A DNA stretch of 64,000 nucleotides from Nitrosopolaris sp035691865 (lineage in GTDB: Archaea > Thermoproteota > Nitrososphaeria > Nitrososphaerales > Nitrososphaeraceae): assembly GCA_035691865.1 (NCBI GenBank), contig DASSIM010000023.1:1-64000 (forward strand), in the 5' to 3' direction. Below the pieces are notes generated by a model. That model saw nothing but the letters and a program-made list of their open reading frames with translations. It was not told the origin of the DNA and did not search any database. Shown here in pieces: positions 27,299 to 36,344 of the stretch (the first letter of the stretch is position 1; every line of letters begins with the position of its first letter). The translations under genes and the position numbers were made by a program.

Positions 27299-27965
27299 GA
27301 ATCTGTGAACAATCCTATTCACATTAAATCTCTAATCGAGTATACCTGAACATTAGTAATGAAAATGGCATTTTTAAGAGCCTGTCAGAGGCGAAACCAA
27401 AAAAATTCTTATTATGGTAATGTGATCCTGGATATATAGGACGATTCATTCTCTAATCCTTAGACATGTTAACACAACCAATTTCAAAGTAGAGATTCGA
27501 AATTGTTCTATTATTCTACTTCCACTCATGATGTCTGAATGATTCAGTTATTAACTTCTATTTCAGTAATATTCGCAAATGACCGCTACATCTCAAATAT
27601 TGCAACTCCACAACCATAGATCATAGAGTTGGTGGGTTAATAACCGAAATAGTTCAAGTCTAACAATCATTGTCTGCCGAGTCTACCAATGGTCTTGCCG
27701 AAGCTACAACCGTTATTCCTGCAGCTTGAAGTGGCTTCAATAGCCGTCGTGTACAAATTTGACAATGCCGTCTAATATAGAATTAGGGGCCATCATTTGA
27801 AGCCTTGAATAGGACTACAAAAAAGTATGTTGTGATCTGCGAAGGATTGCAGCTAGGACTACGACATACACCGAAATCTTTGATCAGAAGATGTTTGATG
27901 AAAAAGTTGATTTCCAATATCGATAATTCATAAATGGGAAACCTGGTACGAAAACCGGAATAACA
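27299..27965. other. Intergenic stretch, nothing recognised
   Basis: No open frame of note. I see no tRNA, repeat array or clear coding remnant. Confidence 0.4.
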
Positions 27966-28553
27966 ATGGATAAGAAAAACTTATACACAACTGATGAAAG
28001 ACAACCGAAAGGAGAACAACCTGATTTTTATGTAAATAAATTCATTGGCAGTTATAAAATCAGAAGAATTTTGAACGAATCAGATTCTGTGGAACAGGAA
28101 ATGTATTATGTTACGTTCAAAAACGGGGGAATGACAAAAATACACTCACACGAAACCGAACAAATTCTAATTGCTACAACCACTTCACCGGTTTCAGACG
28201 CTTCATATTTAGGAGAAGGTTTTGTTACTCTCATACAGAAAGATATCGGCACAAAAGGAGATGATCCAAAATATGCTATAGCTAAGACAGTTTTTCTTAA
28301 TAAAATTGGAGATACTGTTTGTATTCCGCCAAACGTATTACATTGTCATGGATCAAGAAGCAAAGAACAGGATTTTTCGCATATTGCAGTTAGGAGATCA
28401 ACTTTAGATAATGGACAACCAGCCAAATCGCTATGGGAATACGATATCAACGCAATGAAGAAAATTATGGGCATTCTCGATGAGGATAGCAAAATATCTT
28501 CTATTCTCAATCAGTTACATAATGAAATTAAAGCTATTGTTTCTCAGCCCTGA
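27966..28553 (+). CDS. Cupin-domain protein
   Basis: The 195-residue protein has one cupin barrel. Motif 1 reads GGMTKIHSHETEQILIA with His60, His62 and Glu66 as likely metal ligands. Motif 2 reads GDTVCIPPNVLHCHG with His126. The barrel is followed by a helical tail of about 50 residues. Cupins of this size may be dioxygenases, isomerases or binding proteins; substrate cannot be told. It stands alone with long non-coding stretches on both sides. Confidence 0.8.
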   Translation: MDKKNLYTTDERQPKGEQPDFYVNKFIGSYKIRRILNESDSVEQEMYYVTFKNGGMTKIHSHETEQILIATTTSPVSDASYLGEGFVTLIQKDIGTKGDDPKYAIAKTVFLNKIGDTVCIPPNVLHCHGSRSKEQDFSHIAVRRSTLDNGQPAKSLWEYDINAMKKIMGILDEDSKISSILNQLHNEIKAIVSQP

Positions 28554-29214
28554 AATGCAGTCTACAAGAACTATGGTCACATAAACCCTAAAACCATGCA
28601 ATATGAGGTAAGCTTAATAGTGGTAATACAAAATATCTCTTTCTGGACTTAGATTGGCGAATTAAATCTCTAATACTTCCATTACTCGGCTGTGGGAGGA
28701 GTTTGTCTGACAGCGTAAACAGCTTAAAAAAAGAGAAGATAAAGATGAGTCGGAACTTAAATAATATGGATTTCATGCTATGTAAATTATGTTCTTAGTG
28801 TGCGTCATGCCTTAATCTAGGAATGACAAAGTAGAATCATTGTCGGTTTCAGACAACGAACTTTACAAATACAACCGGAATCCAGTAAACAGCAGATCTA
28901 TTTCTAAATTACGTTGACTTAGCAAAATTGCAATAAGGCGAAAGTACATGTACCTATCCAAAGTGAATACAAGTATCGCCTAGAAACTACAACCCTTTGG
29001 AATCAGATTTATGCTTGTGAAGTAGTTAAATGATGAATAACAACACTTTCCACATTGGAGGATAAAATTATAGTCCATTGTAATTGGTAGCTAGAATATC
29101 CCTAGCAGTGGGAGAAAGTGTCGTCGACAATTAAAGCGTCTAAATATGATCTGCTCGAGACGCTTTTCCTTAACGAAGTAGAGGTACACTAAAAGCTGGA
29201 GTAACGTTCTCCTT
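28554..29214. other. Intergenic stretch, nothing recognised
   Basis: Short frames near 28588 and 29091 lack coding character. No structural RNA seen. Confidence 0.35.
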
Positions 29215-29868
29215 TTAAGTATGGCGCCTGCGCTGATTGTTTCGTGGATAAGGATATTCCATTTGGCGAGCGGTGGCCAATCCAATCTCGGTCCCGAAAA
29301 AGTGACTTACAACGCGTAAAGCAAGATCGATTCCAGCAGAAACGCCTGCAGAGGTGAATATCGGGTCATCCAGAGTGAATAGAAGGTCTTCACGTATTTT
29401 GGCTGTTGGTGCAGCGTCCCGTAAGAAATCAAAAGTGCGCCAGTGAGTGGTGGCTTCACGTCCTTCCAATAAACCTGCTTTCCCAAGTAGACTTGAACCT
29501 GTGCACACGGAGGCCATCAGCCCTGTCTTTGTGGCTCGATCCGCAATCCATCTTAGGAGAGTATTATTTTTTATTTCCTTACGTGTTCCCCAGCCACCGG
29601 GCACGATCAGTAAATCTAGATCTGGACAGTCTTCGATAGTCACATTTGGGGTGAAGAGTAGACCGCCTACGGCTGAGACTTGGCCTTTCCTTTCTGAGAT
29701 CAAGAGGATTCGGAATGGAGATGATTCTTGCCGCCTGCGTTCTTCGTTCAAACGCGTTACCGAAAATACCTCATAAGGTCCTGCGACATCCAAGACTTCT
29801 ACTTGATCGAAGATTAGCATTCCAACTGTTAACGGTGGCAGATCTTGGTTCATAAGACAAATCTCCAT
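29215..29868 (-). CDS. DJ-1/PfpI family protein
   Basis: From ATG 29868 (MEICLMNQDLPPL) the protein is about 217 residues and spans one class-I glutamine-amidotransferase-like fold: VGMLIFDQVEVLDVAGPYEV, DLDLLIVPGGWGTR, the nucleophile elbow MASVCTGSSLLGKAGLL, ATTHW and FTSAGVSAGIDLAL. The active cysteine is present. The set GPYEVF and ATTHW matches the AraC-associated/isonitrile-hydratase-like branch, but there is no C-terminal AraC DNA-binding domain. The frame continues about 43 codons upstream of the chosen start. By eye the DNA is richer in G+C than its neighbours, which suggests acquisition from bacteria. Confidence 0.85.
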   Translation of the reverse strand: MEICLMNQDLPPLTVGMLIFDQVEVLDVAGPYEVFSVTRLNEERRRQESSPFRILLISERKGQVSAVGGLLFTPNVTIEDCPDLDLLIVPGGWGTRKEIKNNTLLRWIADRATKTGLMASVCTGSSLLGKAGLLEGREATTHWRTFDFLRDAAPTAKIREDLLFTLDDPIFTSAGVSAGIDLALRVVSHFFGTEIGLATARQMEYPYPRNNQRRRHT

Positions 29869-30206
29869 ACTATTTGCAATGTTTTGCCTTTTATTTATAT
29901 CGACACAAAGAAATTTGATAAGTTCGATATGCGTTTGAAAATTGTATTGGTGCATAGAAAGGAACTTCTGGCCGTTCCCATTCTTCCATCTGCTCACAAG
30001 TTGCAGGGAACTAGTATCACCGTGATCGCTAGCCGGCTACATTGGTAACAACTTAATTGAAAGATCGCATTGTAAAGCAAATTAGAATTGCTACCGACAT
30101 TAAATAATTCAAGCAATACTAGTTTAACCTGGAAGGTTAATAATATAAATTGAAGATGAGTTTATGAAATGAATGGACAATAACGTGAAATGGGGAGACA
30201 TATTTT

Positions 30207-30896
30207 TTGGACACGAATGATAGTTATAGTAATTATAAAAATAAATCAGTAAAACCAAAGATTCTACCACTTCCAAATGGCCCATATTATCTCATACACG
30301 ATATGAAACCTAAAATAGTTGATAATATTCAAAACTCCAAAGGAGAATCGCTTTCGACGATAAGGGGCGTAGCATTATGTCGTTGTGGAGCATCAAAGAA
30401 CAAACCGTTCTGCGACGGCACTCATAGCATTATTGGATTTTCGAGCGAAAAAAGTTCCGGTGGAAGGAAAAATAGAAGAATCGATTACGCTGGAAAGAAC
30501 ATAACAATTCATGATAACCGAGCAATTTGTTCTCATGCTACAGAGTGCGTGGATAGTCTCTCTTCTGTTTTCAAATTAAACACCAAACCATGGATTGATC
30601 CTGACGGCGCGACGCTAGACGCAGTCATTGATACTGTAAGAAAATGTCCTTCAGGTGCTCTTAGTTATTCTGTCGATGGAGCTGAATACAGGGATCAAGA
30701 TAGAGAGCCAATGCTTACGGTCTCAAAAGATGGCCCTTATATCATAACTGGCGGTATAGAATTAATGCGTGATTCGACATTTGGAGAGGGGGCGTCAAAA
30801 GAACATTACACACTTTGCCGCTGCGGTGCTTCCAACAACAAACCATTTTGTGATGGTATGCACAGGGATATAAATTTCAAGGATGAAAAAAACTGA
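30207..30896 (+). CDS. Iron-sulfur protein with two CDGSH domains flanking a 4Fe-4S-like domain
   Basis: The 229-residue protein carries two CDGSH motifs. The first is CRCGASKNKPFCDGTH (Cys58, Cys60, Cys69, His73), the second CRCGASNNKPFCDGMH (Cys204, Cys206, Cys215, His219). Each should bind a 2Fe-2S cluster with three Cys and one His. Between them lies a divergent ferredoxin-like module (ICSHATECV near 107-115, VRKCPSGAL near 144-152). Such proteins are proposed electron carriers or redox sensors. An in-frame TGA lies about 20 bases upstream and no ATG is available, so TTG 30207 is the start. Confidence 0.88.
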   Translation: MDTNDSYSNYKNKSVKPKILPLPNGPYYLIHDMKPKIVDNIQNSKGESLSTIRGVALCRCGASKNKPFCDGTHSIIGFSSEKSSGGRKNRRIDYAGKNITIHDNRAICSHATECVDSLSSVFKLNTKPWIDPDGATLDAVIDTVRKCPSGALSYSVDGAEYRDQDREPMLTVSKDGPYIITGGIELMRDSTFGEGASKEHYTLCRCGASNNKPFCDGMHRDINFKDEKN

Positions 30897-31442
30897 AGAT
30901 CTGATTCTTATTAATCCGTATACTATATTAGATGATGAATCAGATACCTTTAATCATAATTGATAGACGTGTAGAGAAAACGGTAAAGAGTCGGCTTGCA
31001 ACGAGCAGCACCAACAGGTCTACAATCTATTCTTCACGAGCAAGCTTTCTAGTACAGAAACACACCACCCACCTAACGACCTCCTCTACAACTTAACCAA
31101 TCAATGAGAGGTAATGACAAAATGAAAGATGATGCAATAGCGCATTTACCGGATCAGCCTTTGATGTTATGCGGGCTTCCTCGCGGGAGGTAACGCGAAT
31201 GCAAGTCTGGATTGTCGTACAGATTGACAAAGATTGTTAGTTCATCTCCTGATGAGCGAGTACTGAAACAAAAGTTCTGCGTTTCTTGTCCACACTGGTC
31301 AGTTTGATATGAATGAGTAACCATGTGTATTTGTCTTACTGGATGGAGACTACGAGCATTCTAACGGGGTTGGGCATGCTCAAAAAAAGTCAACCTATTC
31401 CTCTCTCCAGCTTCATGAGTTCCTTAATGCTCCTGAATTGGA
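30897..31442. other. Intergenic stretch, no supported gene
   Basis: A locally GC-rich stretch at 31165-31200 can form a small CCTC/GAGG hairpin. A 29-codon frame at about 31107 is not convincing. Nothing else is seen. Confidence 0.3.
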
Positions 31443-31934
31443 TTAATCGCTGACAGCAACTTTAATCATCTTGGCTTGTTCAATATCAATAGGTGCATCA
31501 GCAGAATCTGTTCTTATTGCAGCTATTTTATCAACAATATCCATTCCAGATATTACCTTTCCAAATACGGTATATTTTCCGTCTAGGAATTTTGAATCTT
31601 TCAATATAATGAAGAACTGCGAACCTGCACTATCAGGATCCTCTGACCGTGCCATAGATAATATACCACGTGAATGTGTATTTTTATTAAACTCTGCTTT
31701 TACGTTCCAACCAGGACCTCCTGTTCCCCATTTGCCTTTGTTGAATGTATCTTTTGTATGGGGATCTCCACCTTGTATCACGAAGCCTGGTACTATTCTA
31801 TGAAATATCAATCCATTATAGAAGCCGTTTTTTGCCAATTTCTTAAAGTTTTCAACAGTCTTTGGCGCATCATCTGAACAGAACTCCACTACTATATCTC
31901 CAAACTTTGTCTTTATAGTCCCCTTGTTTGCCAT
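31443..31934 (-). CDS. Peptidyl-prolyl cis-trans isomerase (cyclophilin type)
   Basis: The 163-residue protein is a complete cyclophilin: FKKLAKNGFYNGLIFHRIVP, GFVIQGGDPHTKDTF, SRGILSMARSEDPDSAGSQF, FIILKDSKFLDGKYTVFGKV. The catalytic Arg (FHRIVP) and the Gln/Phe core (SQFFI) are present. It speeds prolyl isomerisation during folding in the cytoplasm; there is no signal peptide. ATG 31934 has a TATA box at leaderless distance. Confidence 0.95.
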   Translation of the reverse strand: MANKGTIKTKFGDIVVEFCSDDAPKTVENFKKLAKNGFYNGLIFHRIVPGFVIQGGDPHTKDTFNKGKWGTGGPGWNVKAEFNKNTHSRGILSMARSEDPDSAGSQFFIILKDSKFLDGKYTVFGKVISGMDIVDKIAAIRTDSADAPIDIEQAKMIKVAVSD

Positions 31935-31959
31935 AATACCAAAAGTGCTGACAATCGAC

Positions 31960-31968
31960 TATATATAT
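31960..31968 (-). promoter_or_regulatory. TATA box of the cyclophilin gene
   Basis: An alternating TATATATA run lies 26-34 bases before ATG 31934 on the minus strand. Confidence 0.5.
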
Positions 31969-32075
31969 GCACACAGAAATATTTCAATGGTGTCCCAACC
32001 TATAATCTCATAGTCTCATCGACGCTACAATCAACCGTTAAAAGACTAGGTAGTAGAGATAGTACCTAGTCCATA

Positions 32076-32336
32076 TTATGTGTGAATTGTACTAACTGGA
32101 CGCTGGGGTGGTAAATTCCGATATTCCATCTTCTTCGTTTTAGTTGCTCGCAATTTGCTCTTATACTTTAGATTGCGTGGTTTAGTTCGTAATCTATAAC
32201 CGCAGCATGGACACCATAACCCATCCCATTTTAAGAAGAGCTCACATATCTGACAACGTTTCTGCCCAGTTGAATAACGCCCAGCACCAACCGGTTTGTG
32301 TGCCTTATGACGTATACATATACCTTTACAAGTCAT
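32076..32336 (-). CDS. Small cysteine-rich zinc-binding protein, copy 2
   Basis: An 86-residue paralogue of 3914-4135. It keeps the full N-terminus (MTCKGICIRHKAHKPVG), the pair KRCQICE, and WCPCCGYRLRTKPRNLKYK, then a longer basic tail. The first Cys pair, weakened in copy 1, is intact (C3-x3-C7), giving three Cys groups that could bind two zinc ions. The strong conservation between two distant copies, centred on the cysteines and Arg/Lys patches, argues for function, perhaps with RNA or DNA. It lies 140 bases downstream of nothing transcribed with it. Confidence 0.8.
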   Translation of the reverse strand: MTCKGICIRHKAHKPVGAGRYSTGQKRCQICELFLKWDGLWCPCCGYRLRTKPRNLKYKSKLRATKTKKMEYRNLPPQRPVSTIHT

Positions 32337-32950
32337 ACGATTCTTTTCCTCTCTCCATTTTCTGTTAGGTGTTCATAATCGAGAGACATTTGTTATATTT
32401 ATCTGATGCAATAGTTAAACATAGTGACTCATTTGTACATGCTTGTTATGTGGAGAATGATTAATTATTTTGGTGTCGGTGTATTATAGTAGAGGAATAA
32501 GACGAACTTTGTTATGTTTGGATTCCATGCATTTTCCTCCTTGACCAAATCATAAATCGTTGGCCGCGTAATCGTTGAAGGATTATTCAAACCGAATATA
32601 ATGGTGCCAGTAAATCCTTGAGTTCTTGTCTTTCGCCGGCGCATAGTGAAGGCCAACTTTCCATATCATAGAAAAAGTTCCATCTTCAGGAGGGTGTGGT
32701 CTACGTTCATCTTTATTATTATCATACAAGTGTTACCATCTTAATTTCCTTTTCGTTGTCAGCTCTGTCTGGTTGGTCATTTCATGGCCCTGACTCTTGC
32801 TTAATTGCAATCAAAAGGTAATACTAAACATCCATAAGAATCCCTTGAGATTCTCTGCGTTTCAAAGCCTAGCTTCATGCCCAAGTCTAGTAAATATATA
32901 ATTAACGATACTGTTTAATTATTGGATTAAAGTAAATATCCGGTTGAAAA
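32337..32950. other. Intergenic stretch, no accepted gene
   Basis: A 63-codon minus-strand frame at 32465-32656 (MAFTMRRRKTRTQGFTGTII) might be real but has no domain. The right end holds the upstream region of the cupredoxin-PQQ gene. Confidence 0.3.
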
Positions 32951-35089
32951 ATGCGCTTATCAGTATGGTTTTGCATATTGTTACTGTCGGTGGGATCAGC
33001 AACGATAATATGTTCAAATGCTCCTTCTCAGACACTAGCTAGTTTTATCAGACAAACTAATGAGCCAATGACAAAACATCAACACCGATCGGTGGATGAT
33101 AAAGCTACTACAATAGTAAGAATACCACGGGGTGCCGTTGACCACGATGTTCCAAAGTATTATCAGCCAGAGAACGTTTCTATTCTGAATAATAGTGCGG
33201 TGACATGGATAAACGATGACACTGGAATACACACTGCCACAGCCGACCACGCTTCTTCTTCGTTTGATACAGGCATAATACATGTCGGAGCTAATGCGAC
33301 TGTGATTATAAAGAGTGAAGTAGACAATATACAATACCACTGCACCATACATCCATGGATGAAGGGCACTCTTACCATACTCTCATCAGTGAGCCATCAT
33401 CCTTTAGGTAATAGCAGCCAACTAGAACATCAATATCATCAACAAACACAGCGTAAAAATATCGGTGCTGGGCGAACATTAGCTCACCAAACACTTAGTC
33501 CGACCACCTCGATATTGCTACCAAAATCTCTAAATCCGACACTAGGAACCGAGCCAGAATACAAAAATGATTGGATAACTGCAAACCACGATATCTTCGG
33601 AACTAGGGATAGCAGTCAGACAATTATTGGTGAGGATAATGTAAAGAAGCTACAAGTTAAATGGATATTGCTTAACAAATTCGTTATCGAGGATCCGCCT
33701 ATAATTATAGGTAACAGAGGATACGTACAGGATAATGTCGGCAATATCGTAGGATTTGATGCCAATACTGGTCTTATATTATGGAAGATACGTCCAGGGA
33801 CTGGCGGGAATATGCACGGTTTAACGTACGATCATGGTATATTATTCTCGGGAACAGGATATAATGCAACAACCGTCGCAATTAACTCAACAAACGGTGC
33901 TACAATATGGGAGTCACCAGTACTTGGTCCTTTTAAAGAGGGGTACAACATAAATACACCGCCCATTGTGTGGAAGGACTTTGTTATAGTAGGCTCGGCT
34001 GGTGGTGATCTGCCTCCTGGAAAAGGGGTGGTACGAGGTAATATCACCGCACTTAATCGCACTAACGGTGAAGTGTTATGGAACTTTCGCACGACAGTAG
34101 GAGATTGGGTCAGCACAGGGAAAAATCCCCCTAACGGAGGTGCCACGGCATGGTCAGGCGGATCATTAAACCCAAAAACTGGGATACTGTATATGCCTTT
34201 AGGTAATCCTACACCTAACTATAACGCATCAACTCGATTTACACCCAATCTTTATGCTAATCATATGGTAGCAGTTAATATCACCAATGGTAAGTTGGTA
34301 TGGGCTACGCCCTTCATTTCAGAGGGCAGTGTATTAAAGATAAGGTTGCCAGACACGCATGACTGGGACACATCCTGGGGAAGCAGTGTGACGAACGTCA
34401 CATATGGAAACGGAACACAGAAGAAAGTCGTCATTGGGCATGACAAAATGGGCAATATTATTGGAATGGATGCTGAGACAGGTAAGGAACTATGGTGGAG
34501 AACAATGGGTAAGCAACTTCATACTGACACCATCCCACAACCGACAGGTAGCGGTGTCGTTTGGACCTATGGTATAGATGATTATCATGCAGTCGATAGT
34601 AACACCCTATATGTTACGTCAAACGGCAGAGGTTTGAACTTCTTTACAAACGGAATCGTTGGTTATAAAACTCCTGTTACTAATGCAATCGATTTAGGCT
34701 ACCACAATGGAACAATAACTGCCATTGATATGGGAACAGGAAAAACTAAATGGGAACACAAAGTGGAGTTTCCACCACTAGTATCACCATTGGTCACTAA
34801 TGGGCTAGTATTCTCTGGTTACATCCCTTTCACCGAAAAACCGAGTATTAAATATACTATTACTCCATCTGGATTTCCAAAAAAAATAACAGCAACGCAT
34901 CAAACAAGAACTGGATTAATAGTGGCGCTTGATAAGGACTCAGGACAAGAACTGTGGAAGTTTAATGTAGCCGGCCCAATAGGGGTAGGTGGACCTTCTA
35001 TAGGAGATGGAAAACTGTACGTCCCTACTGGTAAAATCCAAACACCCAAAGGATTTGAAGGGTCAGTAGTAGCATTCGGTTTACCGTGA
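32951..35089 (+). CDS. Secreted cupredoxin - PQQ-type beta-propeller fusion protein
   Basis: A signal peptide (VWFCILLLSVGSATIICS) is followed by a plastocyanin-like domain at residues 55-145. Its blue-copper ligands are His94 (GIHTAT) and Cys131, His134, Met137 (YHCTIHPWMKGTL). After a low-complexity linker, residues 205-712 form a PQQ-dehydrogenase-like propeller with seven or more TG-x-x-x-W type blades (TGLILWK, NGEVLWNF, TGKELWWR, SGQELWKF). Asn419 (PLGNPTPNY) and Asp471/473 (THDWDTSW) sit where methanol/alcohol dehydrogenases keep PQQ-site residues. The layout suggests an extracytoplasmic dehydrogenase passing electrons to its own copper domain. No PQQ synthesis genes are nearby; the substrate is unknown. 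Confidence 0.85.
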   Translation: MRLSVWFCILLLSVGSATIICSNAPSQTLASFIRQTNEPMTKHQHRSVDDKATTIVRIPRGAVDHDVPKYYQPENVSILNNSAVTWINDDTGIHTATADHASSSFDTGIIHVGANATVIIKSEVDNIQYHCTIHPWMKGTLTILSSVSHHPLGNSSQLEHQYHQQTQRKNIGAGRTLAHQTLSPTTSILLPKSLNPTLGTEPEYKNDWITANHDIFGTRDSSQTIIGEDNVKKLQVKWILLNKFVIEDPPIIIGNRGYVQDNVGNIVGFDANTGLILWKIRPGTGGNMHGLTYDHGILFSGTGYNATTVAINSTNGATIWESPVLGPFKEGYNINTPPIVWKDFVIVGSAGGDLPPGKGVVRGNITALNRTNGEVLWNFRTTVGDWVSTGKNPPNGGATAWSGGSLNPKTGILYMPLGNPTPNYNASTRFTPNLYANHMVAVNITNGKLVWATPFISEGSVLKIRLPDTHDWDTSWGSSVTNVTYGNGTQKKVVIGHDKMGNIIGMDAETGKELWWRTMGKQLHTDTIPQPTGSGVVWTYGIDDYHAVDSNTLYVTSNGRGLNFFTNGIVGYKTPVTNAIDLGYHNGTITAIDMGTGKTKWEHKVEFPPLVSPLVTNGLVFSGYIPFTEKPSIKYTITPSGFPKKITATHQTRTGLIVALDKDSGQELWKFNVAGPIGVGGPSIGDGKLYVPTGKIQTPKGFEGSVVAFGLP

Positions 35090-35855
35090 GCTGAGAATAA
35101 CAACATATTCTAAAGCATGGCCATTAGGTCATTGTATGATGTGAAGTTCTGTAGGTCATGCGGGGTCGTAATTACATTTGAGGATGGTAAAGAAAACTTT
35201 TTTTTCATCCAACTCCCCTAACTAGACGAAATTGGGATACATTTGCATTCTTCACTATCTGGATCGACATGGCTGTCGCTCCCTCTCGATGGAACTTGGA
35301 CGAAACAGCAAATAGACGGCCCACTTTTTCGTCGTGTATAACAATCGTTTAACCAAGGCCAGTTACTAATGTACTCTGATTACTTTTGGATATTGCTGAA
35401 ATGCCATCTTTTAATCCTATTTTAGTCGGTTGACAGCAATTCAATCAATGATATCAAGTTGTTGAAACCTGATGCTCGGTTTGTACCTAATAATCCCCAA
35501 ATGAAATGAAAATTAGTAAACAAAACTTGTCTTGACTTCTGCAAATATTACTGACCTGCAGCAACAGGGGAAGAAGGTTGTTAACCAAAATCCATCAATT
35601 CAAATTCCCTGACAGGGAATACTTCAAAATCCTGGAGCACATCTTGCTGCATGATTTTGATCGAACGACTGATTTCTATTCTAGTCCCTGCAGCTCAGAG
35701 GGATCAGGAGAATTACTAGATGATGTCATTATAAAATATTTCAATATTAAATTGATTTTACACATTTTTTACATATTCATCTTCTTTCTCTTATGTTTCA
35801 CCATAACATTGTCTCAAATACTTAATATTATGTCTGTTTGTAAGATTAGGCGTTA
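35090..35855. other. Intergenic stretch, no accepted gene
   Basis: A 96-codon frame at 35578-35868 mixes ordinary and phenylalanine/isoleucine-rich parts and overlaps the next gene's start; I take it as chance. No RNA seen. Confidence 0.35.
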
Positions 35856-36275
35856 TTGGAAGAGCTAGATTTCCTCCATGAAGTATGCCTGACTGCATTG
35901 TTTTCCAATAGAGTCGTTAAGTTTGCGGCTGTTCTTGATAACAATGGAAAACTACTTGTCGGTGAATATAGGAAAGGCATTCAAAGCTCCTGGCAAGCTG
36001 AATTCATATCTGACAATAACTATGAACATGACCCAAGCTATCTTTTCTATTTGGATTACTTGCTTCCTGCTATAAGGAAAAAAAGACTTTGTGCTGGTAC
36101 AGAAGAACAACAACGACAGCAACAAGAAATTCATTTTGAAATAACAGAAATAGATGATAACGTGAGATTGGCTATGGCTCCGCTAACAGAAAGAAATGAC
36201 AAGTATCTATCTATATATTTAGAATCGTCAGCTCCTTATCAAGAGATACTCTCAAAACTCAATGCGATGATCTAA
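35856..36275 (+). CDS. DUF6659-like thaumarchaeal protein
   Basis: The 139-residue protein has VVKFAAVLDNNGKLLVGEYR near residues 20-39, a middle helix-rich part, and VRLAMAPLTERNDKYLSIYL near 103-122. The order of a strand motif (FAAVLDNNGKLL), a variable loop and a final strand (LSIYLES) resembles the DUF6659 protein at 20987-21607 and roadblock-like folds. Function is unknown; related proteins are numerous in AOA. Start is TTG 35856 for lack of an ATG. Confidence 0.65.
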   Translation: MEELDFLHEVCLTALFSNRVVKFAAVLDNNGKLLVGEYRKGIQSSWQAEFISDNNYEHDPSYLFYLDYLLPAIRKKRLCAGTEEQQRQQQEIHFEITEIDDNVRLAMAPLTERNDKYLSIYLESSAPYQEILSKLNAMI

Positions 36276-36344
36276 TGCTCAGGTTTACTAAATTGCCGAC
36301 CACCAATAAAATGACAACGCAATGAAAGTCCTTATTATCAGATC

